A DNA stretch of 64,000 nt from Cryptomeria japonica (lineage: Eukaryota > Streptophyta > Pinopsida > Cupressales > Cupressaceae), in assembly GCF_030272615.1 (NCBI RefSeq), contig NC_081408.1, positions 67,123,546 through 67,187,545 on the forward strand, in the 5' to 3' direction. Below, in pieces: positions 23,047-34,124 of this stretch (positions within the stretch are counted from its first letter, which is position 1; each line of letters starts with the position of its first letter). A model generated the notes under the pieces. That model was not told where the DNA came from, made no database searches, and was given only the letters and a program-made list of their open reading frames with translations. A program made the position numbers and the translations under genes.

Positions 23047-24759
23047 ATGACAAAATGGGTGGCAACAGGAGGCGATACGAACCAAGTAGCTATAAAGAAT
23101 GGAAACAAAAGGAGGAGGTTTGGGGTATTCTGTAGAAGGGTGGCCTCTCAAAATTCATGGAGAGATTCCATGGTCGTGATGACATGGTCACCAACTTTTT
23201 CTGTAAAAACTAGAAGAAGGGAATGTCGAGAATGGGAGATCAGACTGTGGAAATTGACGAGGATCTAATTGCTCAAGCTACGGGCCTCAAAAGAGATGGG
23301 TGCAACTTCTACAGAGATAGGAAATTCAGTAGGGAAGCTATAGAAAGATACTTGGACATGGAGAAAGAGATGAACTAACTGGTAAAGTTGAGCAAAACCT
23401 ACTACAGGCCAAAGGCTTTTACCAAACCCTAGTGGGAAGTTCTCTTTGTTTTAATGCAATATATCATGCTAGATGGTAGGTTCACCAAAGTCTATGGTTA
23501 TCACTTTGTCCTACTGAACCACTTTAGGCACAATGATAAGGTAAATTTTCCTTATTTTCTACTTTGTTTGATGAATACATCCATCAAGGCCCACAAAGAG
23601 AACCCACGGGGTGATATGGCCATGCACCAAGGCCTAATGGTCCTCATCTATGACCATCTTAAGGCCAACCAAATTGCTCGCATGCAAACCTCTATGGATT
23701 TTGAGGATGAGGGGTCTAACCTTGCCTTCTCAAAGGATGAGGAATCTGAAAGAGACCCCACGACTGACACTGAGGACAACATGGAGGTCTCAAATTATGA
23801 TAGTGGTAAGAAGAGGAAATACAACAAAACCAGATCCTCATCCTCCAAGGGGAAAAAGACCAAAGGTAAACCCCTGATTAGCATTTCTTTAGAAGAGGAG
23901 ACTTCAGACGACTCTGAGGAGGAGTACCCTCAAGGGCAGCTAAAGAAGAGGACTAAAGTTCACACCTAGGCCAGAAAAATGCACAAGAAGAAAGAGGAGA
24001 TTGTTAAGGAACCGAAAGCTCAAAAGCAGGTTAGGGACCTGGATAACGACCAAAATTTAGAAAAGGAGACATTGGAAGAGGCTCTTAGGGCTATTGACAC
24101 CACCACACTACACACCCCTAAAGTGGAAATGGCTACCCCTAAATAAGTTGACCACCCACCTAATCCTCCCCCCAAGGGTTTTCATGTTTTAATGGAAATT
24201 ATCGAGTGGCTCATCAATGGTTACAAGAAAGCTGCGAACGAAAATAAAAAACTCTATAATAGAATCCTGATCCTAGAAACCATCAATACAGGGGAAGGGA
24301 AAACCATGGCGAACTTCATTGAGGACCTAAAAAAGTACCATCACCAAAGCTAAAGACATAAGAGATGCTTTCAATCCCAAGTTTGAAAAAATTGAGAAGG
24401 ATTCACTGGAAAGAAAGAATCTTGCTGACACTAACGACCACATTCTCATGGATACTGTTAGCAAAATTGGTAAAATAGAGGAGTGTTTGAAGAGAATTGT
24501 TGAACAGAGCCTCAACATCTTGAAGAATTCAGCCAACAACACCAACACTCTCATCAGCAAGCTGGATGATGATAAGGAAATTCTAGACATTGACCCAGAA
24601 ATGGAAGGAACAGGGGAAGTTCAAGGTCCTAGAACTCGTACCAGAGGCAAAAAGGACAAAAAATCAAACAAGGATCTGGAAGACCTTAAAGTTGTCGGGG
24701 CTACTTACGATGAGTTGGTGATGAAGGTGGAGGACTTGTTGAAGAAAATTACTGTGTAG
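23047..24759 (+). pseudogene. Unrecognised ORF downstream of LINE RNase H
   Basis: Degenerate coding sequence of about 570 codons with stops and frameshifts. The N-terminal part reads 'KFMERFHG', 'DEDLIAQATGLKRDG', 'WEVLFVLMQYIMLDGRFTKV' and 'YGYHFVLLNHFRH'. The middle is acidic and basic low complexity ('SGKKRKYNKTRSSSSKGKKT'). The C-terminal part (24448-24759) is a coiled coil ending at a TAG at 24757. I do not recognise the family. The globular N-terminus plus charged linker plus coiled coil could be an ORF1-like RNA-binding or structural protein. Confidence 0.45.
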
Positions 24760-24972
24760 TGCCCTCTTAGTTTCTTTGATGTTGTTTGTTTTGCTATCCT
24801 TTCGATTTACTGGCTTTTTGCCAATATTTTTGTATGTGGTTCTTAAGCACTATTGGTGTCTTATCTTAATATCTCTTGTTAAAGGTTTTGGGTCCTGAAA
24901 ACCTTCTTTTTAAATTAATCAGAACAAATACCAATAAAGGTGCTTTACCGATATACTCTGGGGGTTTCAAAA
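24760..24972 (+). other. LINE 3' UTR and right flank duplicate
   Basis: T-rich 3' UTR-like sequence to about 24923, without a clear poly-A tail. Next comes 'acaaataccaataaaggtgc', the apparent duplicate of 22000-22019. It ends in CAAAA (24968-24972), the target duplication of Copia-1. Confidence 0.5.
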
Positions 24973-26030
24973 TGTAGGTCCCAGGGACAACTGAGAGGGG
25001 GGGGGGGTGAATCAGTTGTCTAATAAATTCAAACCAAAATATTATGAACCAACTCAATGCGTAGTATCGATAAGATAGTTAAGTATGTCGGTAAATAGTG
25101 TTAACAGAAAATTGCTATACCGGTAAGAATTGATGCATGAAACATAAACATGAAGTCATCCACAACACATGACACAAATATTTGTACGTGGAAACCCTGT
25201 AAGGAGAAAAACCACGGTGGGAAACCTTACCCACAATCAGATGTTACTACTGCAGATAGTAAGTGTACAAAAGGGGTCTGCACATGCAGAAAGGCCAATA
25301 GCCTAGAGCTCATTGCTCAAACACAAATGGGAGTCACACTGACTACGGTTGAATGGTTAAATCCAATGAGAATGTACTACACAAAATAACATCTTCATAT
25401 GCTAGATTCAGTACCGATGTAATGTTGATATGCTTTTACAAAAACCTAACTTCACCTTCAAATGATGTCTTTGTGTATGCCTCTACTTGATCTTGCATAT
25501 ACCTTCACTTAATTATTTTTCACATTCCACACATGATCTTACAAATAAGATCTTACATTTATACCATACCCTAAGACCAATTTTAGTAGGTCGGCTCTAC
25601 AAGATATTACAATAAAACATTTATAAATAATATAATATCTGATGCAATAACTGATTGAACATGTCGGCTTAATACATTTACAACAATAATAAATAATCTC
25701 CATAGCATGCCATGCTAATCTAGAAAAGATAAACCTGTCGGTGTAACCCTAGATAACCTGGACCTATTTGCCGGTAAAAGCAAATATGCAAATAAGAATA
25801 TGTCAATGATTATTACTTCAAAGAAAGGTGTCCACATGATGTCTTCGACATTACCAGGTGTCTTCTATGTCAATGTAGGTACCGGTGAACATTATATCCT
25901 ACCGATTAACTGTATACCAGTGATTGTTTTGAACTGTTTACTGATTGCCGATGAATGTTGCTGGATCTCCAAAGTAGGTGTATTTAGTAGGTGTTGACAT
26001 CAATGACAAAACCATACCAAAATACCAACA
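24973..26030 (-). repeat. 3' LTR of Copia-1
   Basis: TGTAGGTCC... to CCAACA. It retains the 'cacatgcagaaaggccaatagc' stretch missing from the other copy. The small open frames within it are not genes. Confidence 0.93.
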
Positions 26031-26053
26031 ATCTCCCCCTTTGGCATTGATGG
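26031..26053 (-). promoter_or_regulatory. Polypurine tract of Copia-1
   Basis: Minus strand 'CCAAAGGGGGAGAT' beside the 3' LTR. The 15-bp arms of an inverted repeat (about 25991-26005 and 26045-26059) match at 14 positions and enclose it. Confidence 0.85.
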
Positions 26054-26383
26054 CAACACAAGATGGAAAAACCATCAAAGTGCCAAAATAGAAATGCCAA
26101 GTATAGAAACTAATTCTCCCCCTAGGAGTAATTATACCAAATTCTCATACCAATCTCTCCTCAAAAAGATAATGCATTTTTCAATATATCTTTCCTTAAT
26201 GTTTTTCCATATATCTCTCCCCCTTTGACATCAAATGCCAAAGTCACAAAAAGTCAAGTTCATACAAAATACCAACCAATTCAATATACCAACTACTCCC
26301 CCTGAGAAGCAGCTTCCTCATCAAATACCGGAATGAAAGATTTGTCCATTTAATTTTGTCAATTGATGACAATCATCAACTGT

Positions 26384-27115
26384 CTAAGTCTCTATCGGTG
26401 GAGGTAAGACTCCGAGCTGATCTCTGAGATACTCAAACGTTTCCTTAGGCAAAGGTTTTGTAAAAATATCTGCAAGCTGTTCTTTAGTATTCACATAAAC
26501 CAGTTTTATTTCTTTTTCTTCAACTTTTTCCCTTAGAAAATTTAGTTTGATAGAAACATGTTTTGTTTTAGAATGTAATACTGGATTCTTAGATATATCA
26601 ATTGCTGTAGCGTTATCACAATATACAGTAATAAGTTCCTTGCATTTTACTTTTATGTCTTTCAACATTTGCTTAAGCCAAAGTACCTATGTACAGTTTG
26701 TTGTTGCTACAACATATTCTGATTCTGCTGTTGATAAAGATGTACAACTTTGTTTCTTACTTAGCCAAGAAACTAATCTCTTTCCAAGAAAGAATGCTCC
26801 TCTAGTGGTGCTTTTTCTATCATCCACATCTCCTACCCAATTTGCATCTATGTATGCATATAGATCAAAAATTTTATCTTTAGGATACCATAATCCAAGA
26901 TTTGTTGTGCCTTGTAAGTACCAGAAAATCATTCTTACTATTGATTCATGATTTTCCCTAGGATTACTTTGAAATCTAGAAACTATACATACTGCATTCA
27001 TAATATCAAGTCTAGTTTGTGTCAAATACAGTAAACCTCCTATCATAGATTTGTATCTAGTTGGATTGATAGGTGTAGATTCATCCCTTTGAGATAATTT
27101 GTCATTTGTAGTCAT
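26384..27115 (-). pseudogene. RNase H domain of Copia-1
   Basis: Two open stretches (27115-26687 and 26668-26384) separated by a stop near 26685. The first reads 'TRYKSMIGGLLYLTQTRLDI', 'YAYIDANWVGDVDDRKST' (first catalytic Asp in IDAN), and 'SLSTAESEYVVATT' (catalytic Glu). The second has 'VYCDNATAIDISKNPVLHSK' (third catalytic Asp) and 'HVSIKLNFLREKVEEK', ending 'EQLADIFTKPLPKETFEYLR'. It degrades RNA in the RNA:DNA hybrid. The key residues are present, and the stop is the main lesion. Confidence 0.9.
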
Positions 27116-27970
27116 AGGTGTGCTTACTAGTTTAGAGTTTTACATCCCAAATTTCTTAAGTAGTTCTTTCAAGTACTTAGATTGATTCAAAAATATGCCT
27201 TTATCAGTCTATAAAATCTACAGTCCTAAAAAGAATTTTATTTCTCCAATCATAGACATTTCAAATTCATGCTACATTTTAAGAGAAAATTCTTTGCATA
27301 ATCCATCTTCTCCTCCAAAGATTATATCATCAACAAATACTTCCATAATCAAGATGTCATCATTAGTTACTTTGTAATATAAATTGCTATCTGCATTTCC
27401 TTTAGTAAAACCAATTTTTAAAAGATACTTATCCAATCTTGCATACCAGGCTCTTGGAGCTTGTTTTAGTCCATACAGAGATTTTCTTAATCTGCAAACC
27501 ATATCATTGTTATCTATCAAAGAAAATCCATCAGGTTGTTCAATATAAACTTCTTCTCCAAGATCTCCATTCAAAAATGCACATTTAATATCCATTTGAT
27601 AAACTTTGTAATCCTTGTGAGCTACAAAGGCTAAGAATAATCTAACTGCCTCAATTTTGGCTACCGGTGCAAAGGTTTCATTGTAATCAACTCCTTCTTT
27701 CTGAGAATATCCCTTACACACTAGTCTTGCTTTATTCCTGACAACCTTACCATCTTCATTGAGTTTGTTTCTAAATACCCATTTGGTTCCAATTACATTT
27801 TTATTTTTAGGTCGGGGAACTAATGTCCAAGTATTATTTTTCTCAATTTGTCCTAATTCTTCTTCCATAGCTTTAATCCAGAATTTATCTTCACATGCCT
27901 CATTGATAGATAATGGTTCAATTTGAGAAATAAGACATACCTCTTCATTTGCCAATCTTCCTCTTGTCAT
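27116..27970 (-). pseudogene. Reverse transcriptase of Copia-1
   Basis: The 232-codon open frame 27970-27272 starts the RVT_2 type domain: '[19 protein letters not shown]', '[19 protein letters not shown]', '[20 protein letters not shown]', '[12 protein letters not shown]', '[15 protein letters not shown]', and the active site FVDDIIF (consensus YVDD). A frameshift follows near 27272, after which other frames continue 'KFFLGL' and 'KYLKELLKKF' towards RNase H. It copies element RNA to cDNA in the virus-like particle. Confidence 0.9.
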
Positions 27971-28100
27971 GACTCCTTTAAATTTGCTTCCAATTATCTG
28001 ATCTTCAGAATGATTCAGTCTTACATACCGGGGTGTCTTAGTCTATTGTTGTTCTTCAATTACTGTGGTATCCTCTGATGATACCGGAGTAATTGGATCA

Positions 28101-28751
28101 TCATTCTGTACTGGTGGATTTGTTTTTTTTTTCATTTGTCATAATTTCTGTTACCAGTTTAGAGTCTATATACCTTGAAGTTCCTCTGAATTGTTCATCA
28201 ATTTTTACATTTGTAATCTCAACAATTTTTTGTAGTCTTTTATTAAAACATCTATAAGCTTTACTCTTAGATGAATAACCAAGAAATATTCCTTCATCAC
28301 TTCTAGGATCAAACTTGCCAATATACTCATCTATTCTAATATAACATTTACTTCCAAAAATTCTGAAATACTTAAGAGTAGGAGTATTACCAAACCATAG
28401 TTCATGAGGGGTCTTACCAGTTTCACCTTTGATGTGAACTTTGTTGAATGTATAGACAACAGTGCTTACTGCCTCTCTCCAGTACACATGTGGTAGATTT
28501 GCTTCTGATAACATACTTCTTGCTGCATCCAAAATAGTTCTATTTTTTCTTTCAACAACTCCATTCTATTGTGGTGTCCAAGGTGCTGATAACTGTCTTT
28601 TGATTCCATTTACTTCACAAAATGTATTAAAATCTCTAGATGTGAATTCTCCTCCTTGATCTAATCTTAAACATTTAATTTTCTTACCAGTTTCATTTTC
28701 AACCATTGCTTTGAATAGTTTGAACTTCCCAAGTGCTTCTGATTTTTTTTA
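28101..28751 (-). pseudogene. Integrase core and C-terminus of Copia-1
   Basis: After a run of eight T (about 28744-28751), where the frame shifts, the minus strand resumes the integrase: 'FETGKKIKCLRLDQGGEF' region, then 'GIKRQLSAPWTPQ', a TAG in place of the next Gln, 'NGVVERKNRTILDAARSML', 'VYTFNKVHIKGETGKTPHE' and 'WFGNTPTLKYFRIFGSKCYI'. The core catalytic Glu lies in the VERKN motif. The product would insert cDNA into the genome. The 5-bp target duplication at the ends fits such an enzyme. Confidence 0.85.
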
Positions 28752-30142
28752 AGAAAAGTAACCCAGCACATTCTAGAATAATCATCAATAATTAGCATAA
28801 AATATCTATCACCTTGTAAGCTTTTAGTTCTAGCCGGACCACATAAATCAGTGTGAATTAAATCAAGATCATTATTGGATTTTTCTGGAATACTTTTGAA
28901 ACTAGCTCTAACTTGTTTTCCAAATTGACATTCCTTACAAATTGTATTCTGAGGTTTCACAATTTTAGGTAGATCTCTAACTGCCTTAGAAGTACTAATT
29001 TTTACCATGCAATCAAAATTTACATGACATAGTCTTTTATGCCATAGCCAACTTTCATCTATATGAGCAATTAAGCATGCCTCTTCACTACTATTCAAAT
29101 GAAAGATATTACCTCTAGTCTGATTACTAGTTGCAATTTCCAAACCAGTTCTATTCATGATTTTGCATTTTCCATTTTTAAATTGTAATTGAAAACCTTT
29201 CTCAACTAATTGACCAACACTTAAAAGATTATGTTTTAATCCTTCAACATAGTAAACATTGTCAGTGTTATGTTTACCATCAAGGGATATTGAACCCTTA
29301 CCTTTGATTGAATAGCCTTTGTCATCTCCGAATCTTACTAAACCTCCATTGTATTCTTGAAAGTTCAAGAATTTACCTTTGTCTTCAGTCATGTGATGTG
29401 AGCATCCTGAGTCAATAATCCATTCATCCTTTGATTCCACTTTAGCTACTAGGGCTTGTTCTACCGATTGAGCAATAGGTACCAGTTGATCTTCTATTAT
29501 AGCAACAAAGACCCATGCGTTGTCTGTTGAATCTTCATCAGAATCATCAGTCACACCTTCATCAGCAATGTAACAAGATTTATCTTTGTTTTTCTTAAAT
29601 CTGTATCTCTGATATTCAGGATTAGGTTTGTATGTCCTTCTAGCTTCTTCTCTTAGTCTAGCATGTCTATTAGGGCATCTTGAAGCCATATGACCAATCT
29701 TATTGCAATTGAAACATTTAAAGGGTGCTTTACCTTCATACTTACTTCCAATTGGACCTTTTGGAATTTTTCTTGCAAATAGTGCTTCAAGTTCTTCAAG
29801 CTCTTCATTCTCCTTCCTGGTTTCTTCAAGTTCTTTTGCATAAAAGGCTCTCCAGTCTGATTTATCAAAAGATGGAGCAGATGATGTTGATGATTTGAAG
29901 GCCAAATCAGTTTTTATAGTAGCAATAGGACCAAATTCATCAATTTCAAAAGCTAAAAGTTTTCCAATTAATGTATCTCTAGTTACTGATGTATTAGACA
30001 TTGTTCTCAACTCATTAATAGCAATAAGCTTCATTTTATATGCTGGTGAAAAACCTCTTAAGATTTTTGAAACAATCTCATCTTCACTCAAGGTTCCTCC
30101 ACAACATTTGATACTTAAAACAACTTCATTTTCTCTTTCCAT
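28752..30142 (-). pseudogene. Gag C-terminus, protease and integrase N-terminus of Copia-1
   Basis: Part of a 491-codon open frame starting at 30142. Domains in order: gag helices, a CCHC knuckle 'CFNCNKIGHMASRC' (residues 143-156), an aspartic protease with intact 'WIIDSGCSHHMT' (D244-S-G), the pre-integrase zinc region 'WLWHKRLCHVNF' ... 'CKEC' (H368, H373, C402, C405), and the start of the integrase core with 'LIHTDLCGP' (D432) and 'IIDDYSRMCW'. It stops making sense at the poly-T frameshift. It is the best preserved coding segment in the window. Confidence 0.93.
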
Positions 30143-30149
30143 AAAAGCA

Positions 30150-30536
30150 GAAATTCTTTCATCTTCCCATTTTCAGATGTTCATACCTGATTTAGAAGCT
30201 TTCAAGTTTTACAATTTTGACTGTGGAATCCCCTTCATTGAGTGTTTCCGAATGATCCCAAATAGCTTTTGTAGTAGATCTATCTGATAACCCCATGATT
30301 TGTTGATCTGATAATGAGCTCAAGAGTGCTTCTCTTGCTTTGCAATCATTTTCTTCATCTTTAGCTAAAGTAATAGGAGCAGGCTGACCAGTTACAGCAG
30401 TAGTATAACCATTCTTAGTAACTTCCTAGATGTCTTTACCAATGCAATTCAAATGTGTCTCCATTCTGATTTTCCATATTCCATAGTTGGTTACATCAAG
30501 TTTAGGACCATCCTTTCTAAAATAATTAGTAGACAT
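30150..30536 (-). pseudogene. Gag N-terminus of Copia-1
   Basis: The ATG at 30536 lies 58 bases after the LTR and begins 'MSTNYFRKDGPKLDVTNY', 'GIWKIRMETHL', the usual copia gag opening (N-Y-x-x-W). A TAG interrupts near 30428, and a frameshift near 30180 joins to the next segment. Residues 'LSSLSDQQIMGLSDRSTTKA' and 'IWDHSETLNEGD' match the copia gag helix region. Confidence 0.82.
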
Positions 30537-30579
30537 TGGATCTCCTCAAGTTGTTTAACTTCTACAAAAAGAAGACTAG

Positions 30580-30593
30580 GCTCAAATACCAAT
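30580..30593 (-). promoter_or_regulatory. Primer binding site of Copia-1
   Basis: The minus strand ATTGGTATTTGAGCC follows the 5' LTR. It is the tRNA-iMet type with two changes from TGGTATCAGAGCC. Confidence 0.8.
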
Positions 30594-31614
30594 TGTAGGT
30601 CCTGGGGACAACTGAGAGGGAGGGGTGAATCAGTTGTCTAATAAATTCAAACCAAAATCTTATTAACCAGCTCAATGCTTAGTACTGGTAAGATAGTTAA
30701 GTATGCCAGTAAATAGTGTTAACAAAAAATTGCTATACCGGTAAGAATTAATGCATGAAACATAAACATGAAGTCATCCACAACACATGACACAAATATT
30801 TGTACGTAGAAACCCTATAAGGGGAAAAACCATAGTGGGAAACCTTACCCACAATCAGATGTTACTAATGTAGATAGTAAGTGTACAAAAGGGGTCTGCA
30901 TGAAACACAAATGGGAGTCACACTACCTATGGTTGGATGGTTAAACCCAATGAGAATGTACTGCACAAAATAGCATCTTCATATGCTAGATTTAGTACCA
31001 GTGTAATGCTGATATGCTTTTACAAAAACCTAACTTCACCTTCAAATAATGTCTTCGTGTATGCCTCTGCTTGATCTCACATATACCTTCACTTAATTCT
31101 TTTTCACATTCCACACATGATCTTACGAATAAGATCTTACATTTATACCATACCCTAAGACCAATTTTAGTAGGTCGGCTCTACAAGATATTACAATAAA
31201 AAATTTACAAATAATATAATATCTGATGCAATAACTGATTGAACATGTCGGCTTAATACATTTACAACAATAATAAATAATCTCCATAGCATGCCATGCT
31301 AATCTAGAAAAGATAAACCTGTCGGTGTAACCCTAGATAACCTGGACCTATTTGCCGGTAAAAGCAAATATGCAAATAAGAATATGTCAATGATTATTAC
31401 TTCAAAGAAAGGTGTCCACATGATGTCTTCGACATTACCAGGTGTCTTCTATGTCAATGTAGGTACCGGTGAACATTATATCCTACCGATTAACTGTATA
31501 CCAGTGATTGTTTTGAACTGTTTACTGATTGCCGATGAATGTTGCTGGATCTCCAAAGTAGGTGTATTTAGTAGGTGTTTACATCAATGACAAAACCATA
31601 CCAAAATACCAACT
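30594..31614 (-). repeat. 5' LTR of Copia-1
   Basis: Near-identical to 24973-26030 over most of its length. A deletion of about 37 bases occurs near 30900. The last base of the CA end is changed (CCAACT) before the CAAAA duplication. Confidence 0.93.
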
Positions 31615-31819
31615 CAAAATATTTATATCGATATGTTCCCCTAAGCTTTTTGAAGCTCAGTTTGTTGGTTCAGGGATTTCCACACTTGGTGCAGAAATGG
31701 TACGTCATATGGCTCCTCTTCAGATTTCTTTTCCAAGTTTTGTCCATATCCACCTAAATGGTTTCAACATCAATCTTCCCTTCAGTGTTGATCGATATAT
31801 CTCTTGATGGATTCTTTAT

Positions 31820-32953
31820 CAATCTACATGCTCTAGCAGTGTGTCCCAGTTTGTTGCAGTGATAGCATACCATTCTAGGTGTTCTCCATGGTCTGGTGTT
31901 CACATTTCCATTCTTCCTTCTATATGTTGTAGTAGTGTGACCGCTACCACAATAGATTAGATAGGTTTATCTCCAACTGGTTGCTGCTTAATAATCATTT
32001 GACTAGTGGTCATGGGTTCTATACCGGTTTAGGTTCTAGTTCATAGGAGGTTCAAGGACAACTCCATTGGATCTTGGTTGATAATTCCCAGAGTTGTTCA
32101 TAACTGACCTACACTCAAAACCTCTATGCCCAAACTTGTTGCATGTATAACAGTGACCATTAAATCTACCAAGACTAGCCACATTGTTTTGAAAATAAGA
32201 AAAGTTATTGTAAGGCTTGCTCCTACATACATTGGCAGTATGTCCTTTCTTAAGATAGTTAAAGTAAACAAGTTTAAACTTTTGCTTGCCTTTACTTCTG
32301 TTGTTGTTCTTAGGTGTTGATTGCTTCTTCAATGCATCACTCTTGGTTCCAGAGGACTCACCTTCCTCATATCCAGAGAAACCAAGTCTAGCGGTATGCT
32401 TTGATGGCTTTACAAATTCTGACTCTTTTTCTAACTTAGCAGCACTCTGGTTGAACTTAGCAAGTATCTCTTTTGTCTTAGCAAGTTCCTTGGAAAGAGA
32501 ATCATTGGTCTCCACCAAGGTTTCATTTTGAGAGATAGTTGCATTCAGTTCATCTTGAATTTCTTCTTTCTCTTCTTTACCTTCCTACAGATAAGTGGTA
32601 ATGGTAATGATTTCTTGCTTCAATTTAGAGATCTCATGCTCTTTGTCCTTTACCAAATCTTTAGCTTTTCTTTTGTTTTCTAGTTCCTGACTCATCCTGA
32701 TAGTTAGTCCTTCCAACATCCTCCTCAGGTTAGTTTTGGATTCATTTAATTTCTCTACTTCTTCAACTAGGGCATCCATGTCTGCTTCATTAGAAGAGCT
32801 ATTTTCAGTAAATTCCATCAACTTCTCAGTAAGCTCTCTTCTCTTGACTAAAGAGGCTTTAAACTTGATCTTGAGTTCATCATAGGCTCTCTCAAATTCA
32901 GCCAAATGGTGAGTGAGTTCCCTCATGATATATTCCCCCATATCTCCTTCCAA
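31820..32953 (-). pseudogene. Coiled-coil and zinc-knuckle protein of element C
   Basis: The open frame 32953-32585 (122 codons) is a coiled coil: 'LAEFERAYDELKIKFKASLV', 'EEVEKLNESKTNLRRMLEGL'. The frame 32518-32036 (160 codons) continues the coil, then 'ARLGFSGYEEGESSG' and zinc knuckles: a first with both leading Cys changed to Tyr (residues 85-98), and 'CYTCNKFGHRGFEC' intact at 123-136. Past a stop come a degenerate third and 'CYHCNKLGHTARAC' near 31820-31865. Four knuckles in the same order also occur in B and D. It is probably a Gag-like nucleic-acid-binding protein. Confidence 0.68.
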
Positions 32954-32977
32954 GTGGTTAGAATTATATAAAGGTTC

Positions 32978-32991
32978 TCTCTAATACCAAT
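32978..32991 (-). promoter_or_regulatory. Primer binding site of element C
   Basis: The minus strand ATTGGTATTAGAGA directly follows the 5' LTR and is a tRNA-iMet-type site. Confidence 0.75.
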
Positions 32992-34119
32992 TGATGAATA
33001 CTAAGAGTGGGGGGGCAGAATTAGTATACCCAATAATCTTAACAAACACTTAAGCAATTTAACTACAGCCCAATGTAGCGGGTCAAACAATAAATTTATT
33101 AGAACATAAACAAGCCAAATAGAAAATAAAGCATTCACCCACATAAGTGAAATCACCATAACACAAGATATTTTGATGTGGAAACCCAAATGGGAAAAAA
33201 ACTACGGTGAGTAAAAATCATAAGTCAACTATCTGTAGAATAGTAACTAGACCGGTTAAGGTCTTACAATGTTCTTCACTAGAATAGAGCCTATTAGGAA
33301 TCTAGATCTCTGTTAGGAGATAAGTCATGTTAGAGACTACCCTATTAAAAGATTTCAAATTAACAACTGTGAACCACCTTGTTAGAGGATTTACAATAGG
33401 CTTGGCTGGGCCTACCCGGTTAAGGGTTTCAGACTTGTTGAAGATATTTGTAATCAACAAGTCAATAATCTAGATAGTAGCATAAAATTCTTTATTAGGT
33501 CCTTGACAGCTCCTCATTAATGAATTCAATCATTACTTCTGTCTTTAATGTTTTCCACTCTCAATCTTAGTCACAAGATACCTTTTCTCAATTAGACCTA
33601 ATCTTTTCTCAAAGACTCGCACATATCAACTTCTGTTCTATATCGAAAACCTTACATATGATGTCCTTATATAGGAACTTGATTTCATGTTGGTCCAATA
33701 AGATTAGACTACAATTTCCTAGGTACAGTGCATCTAGACACATTTGGTAACATGACACAGAAACACCGCCATAGTGTCAGTGGATGATAACTCATCACAC
33801 ATCACATGTATACCGGTTAACTAAATATACCGATCACCGGTTAACAAGTGAAGACTGGAAAACTGGAACATAGTGTTTTGATCATAAGATTAACTATTGC
33901 TCGGGGTCTTCATTTAGCTTGAGATCTTCATATCACTTGGGGTCTTCGGTCATACTAAGACCAGTAAGCATTTTCTGCACAACACTTATAGTCTTCAAGA
34001 AACAAATACTATACATACAATAATGGTTAGAACAACTACTGGTTGAGAATAATTCATACATCAAATAAGTCTGTGTCCATCAATCACAATCACAACTAAA
34101 CATCATCAAAATACCAAAA
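32992..34119 (-). repeat. 5' LTR of element C
   Basis: Direct repeat of 16927-18042. Its right end CCAAAA is a changed CCAACA, followed by the target duplication ATTTG. Confidence 0.88.
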
Positions 34120-34124
34120 ATTTG

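Larger units (their letters stand above)
22049..24923 (+). mobile_element. 5'-truncated LINE fragment inside element C
   Basis: Plus-strand insertion in a minus-strand host. It starts within the C-terminal end of a plant L1-type RT, continues through an RNase H, then a further coding region, then a 3' UTR-like stretch ('ggttttgggtcctgaaaacc'). Flanking sequences 22000-22048 and 24924-24972 are similar (17 of the first 20 bases match by eye), suggesting a long aged duplication. It lacks the endonuclease and the RT core. The order RNase H then extra ORF is unusual for L1. A junction of two LINE pieces is an alternative. Confidence 0.55.
24973..31614 (-). mobile_element. Copia-1: full-length Ty1/copia retrotransposon
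   Basis: LTRs 24973-26030 and 30594-31614 are flanked by a perfect duplication CAAAA (24968-24972 and 31615-31619). The minus strand has primer site, gag with one CCHC knuckle, protease, integrase, RT and RNase H in the copia order, and a polypurine tract. The LTRs are nearly identical apart from substitutions and a short deletion in the 5' copy near 30900, so this looks like the youngest insertion here. The polyprotein nevertheless carries several stops and frameshifts. Confidence 0.95.
16927..34119 (-). mobile_element. Element C: non-autonomous LTR retrotransposon, interrupted
   Basis: Direct repeats 16927-18042 and 32992-34119 (about 1.12 kb, TGATGAATAC... to CCAACA) are flanked by a perfect duplication ATTTG (16922-16926 and 34120-34124). 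The minus strand reads 5' LTR, primer site, coiled coil, zinc knuckles, unknown protein blocks A, B and C, a Lys/Glu-rich tail, polypurine tract, 3' LTR. A LINE fragment (22049-24923) and Copia-1 (24973-31614) lie between the two coding parts. Without them C would be about 7.6 kb. No RT or integrase belongs to C itself. Confidence 0.87.
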
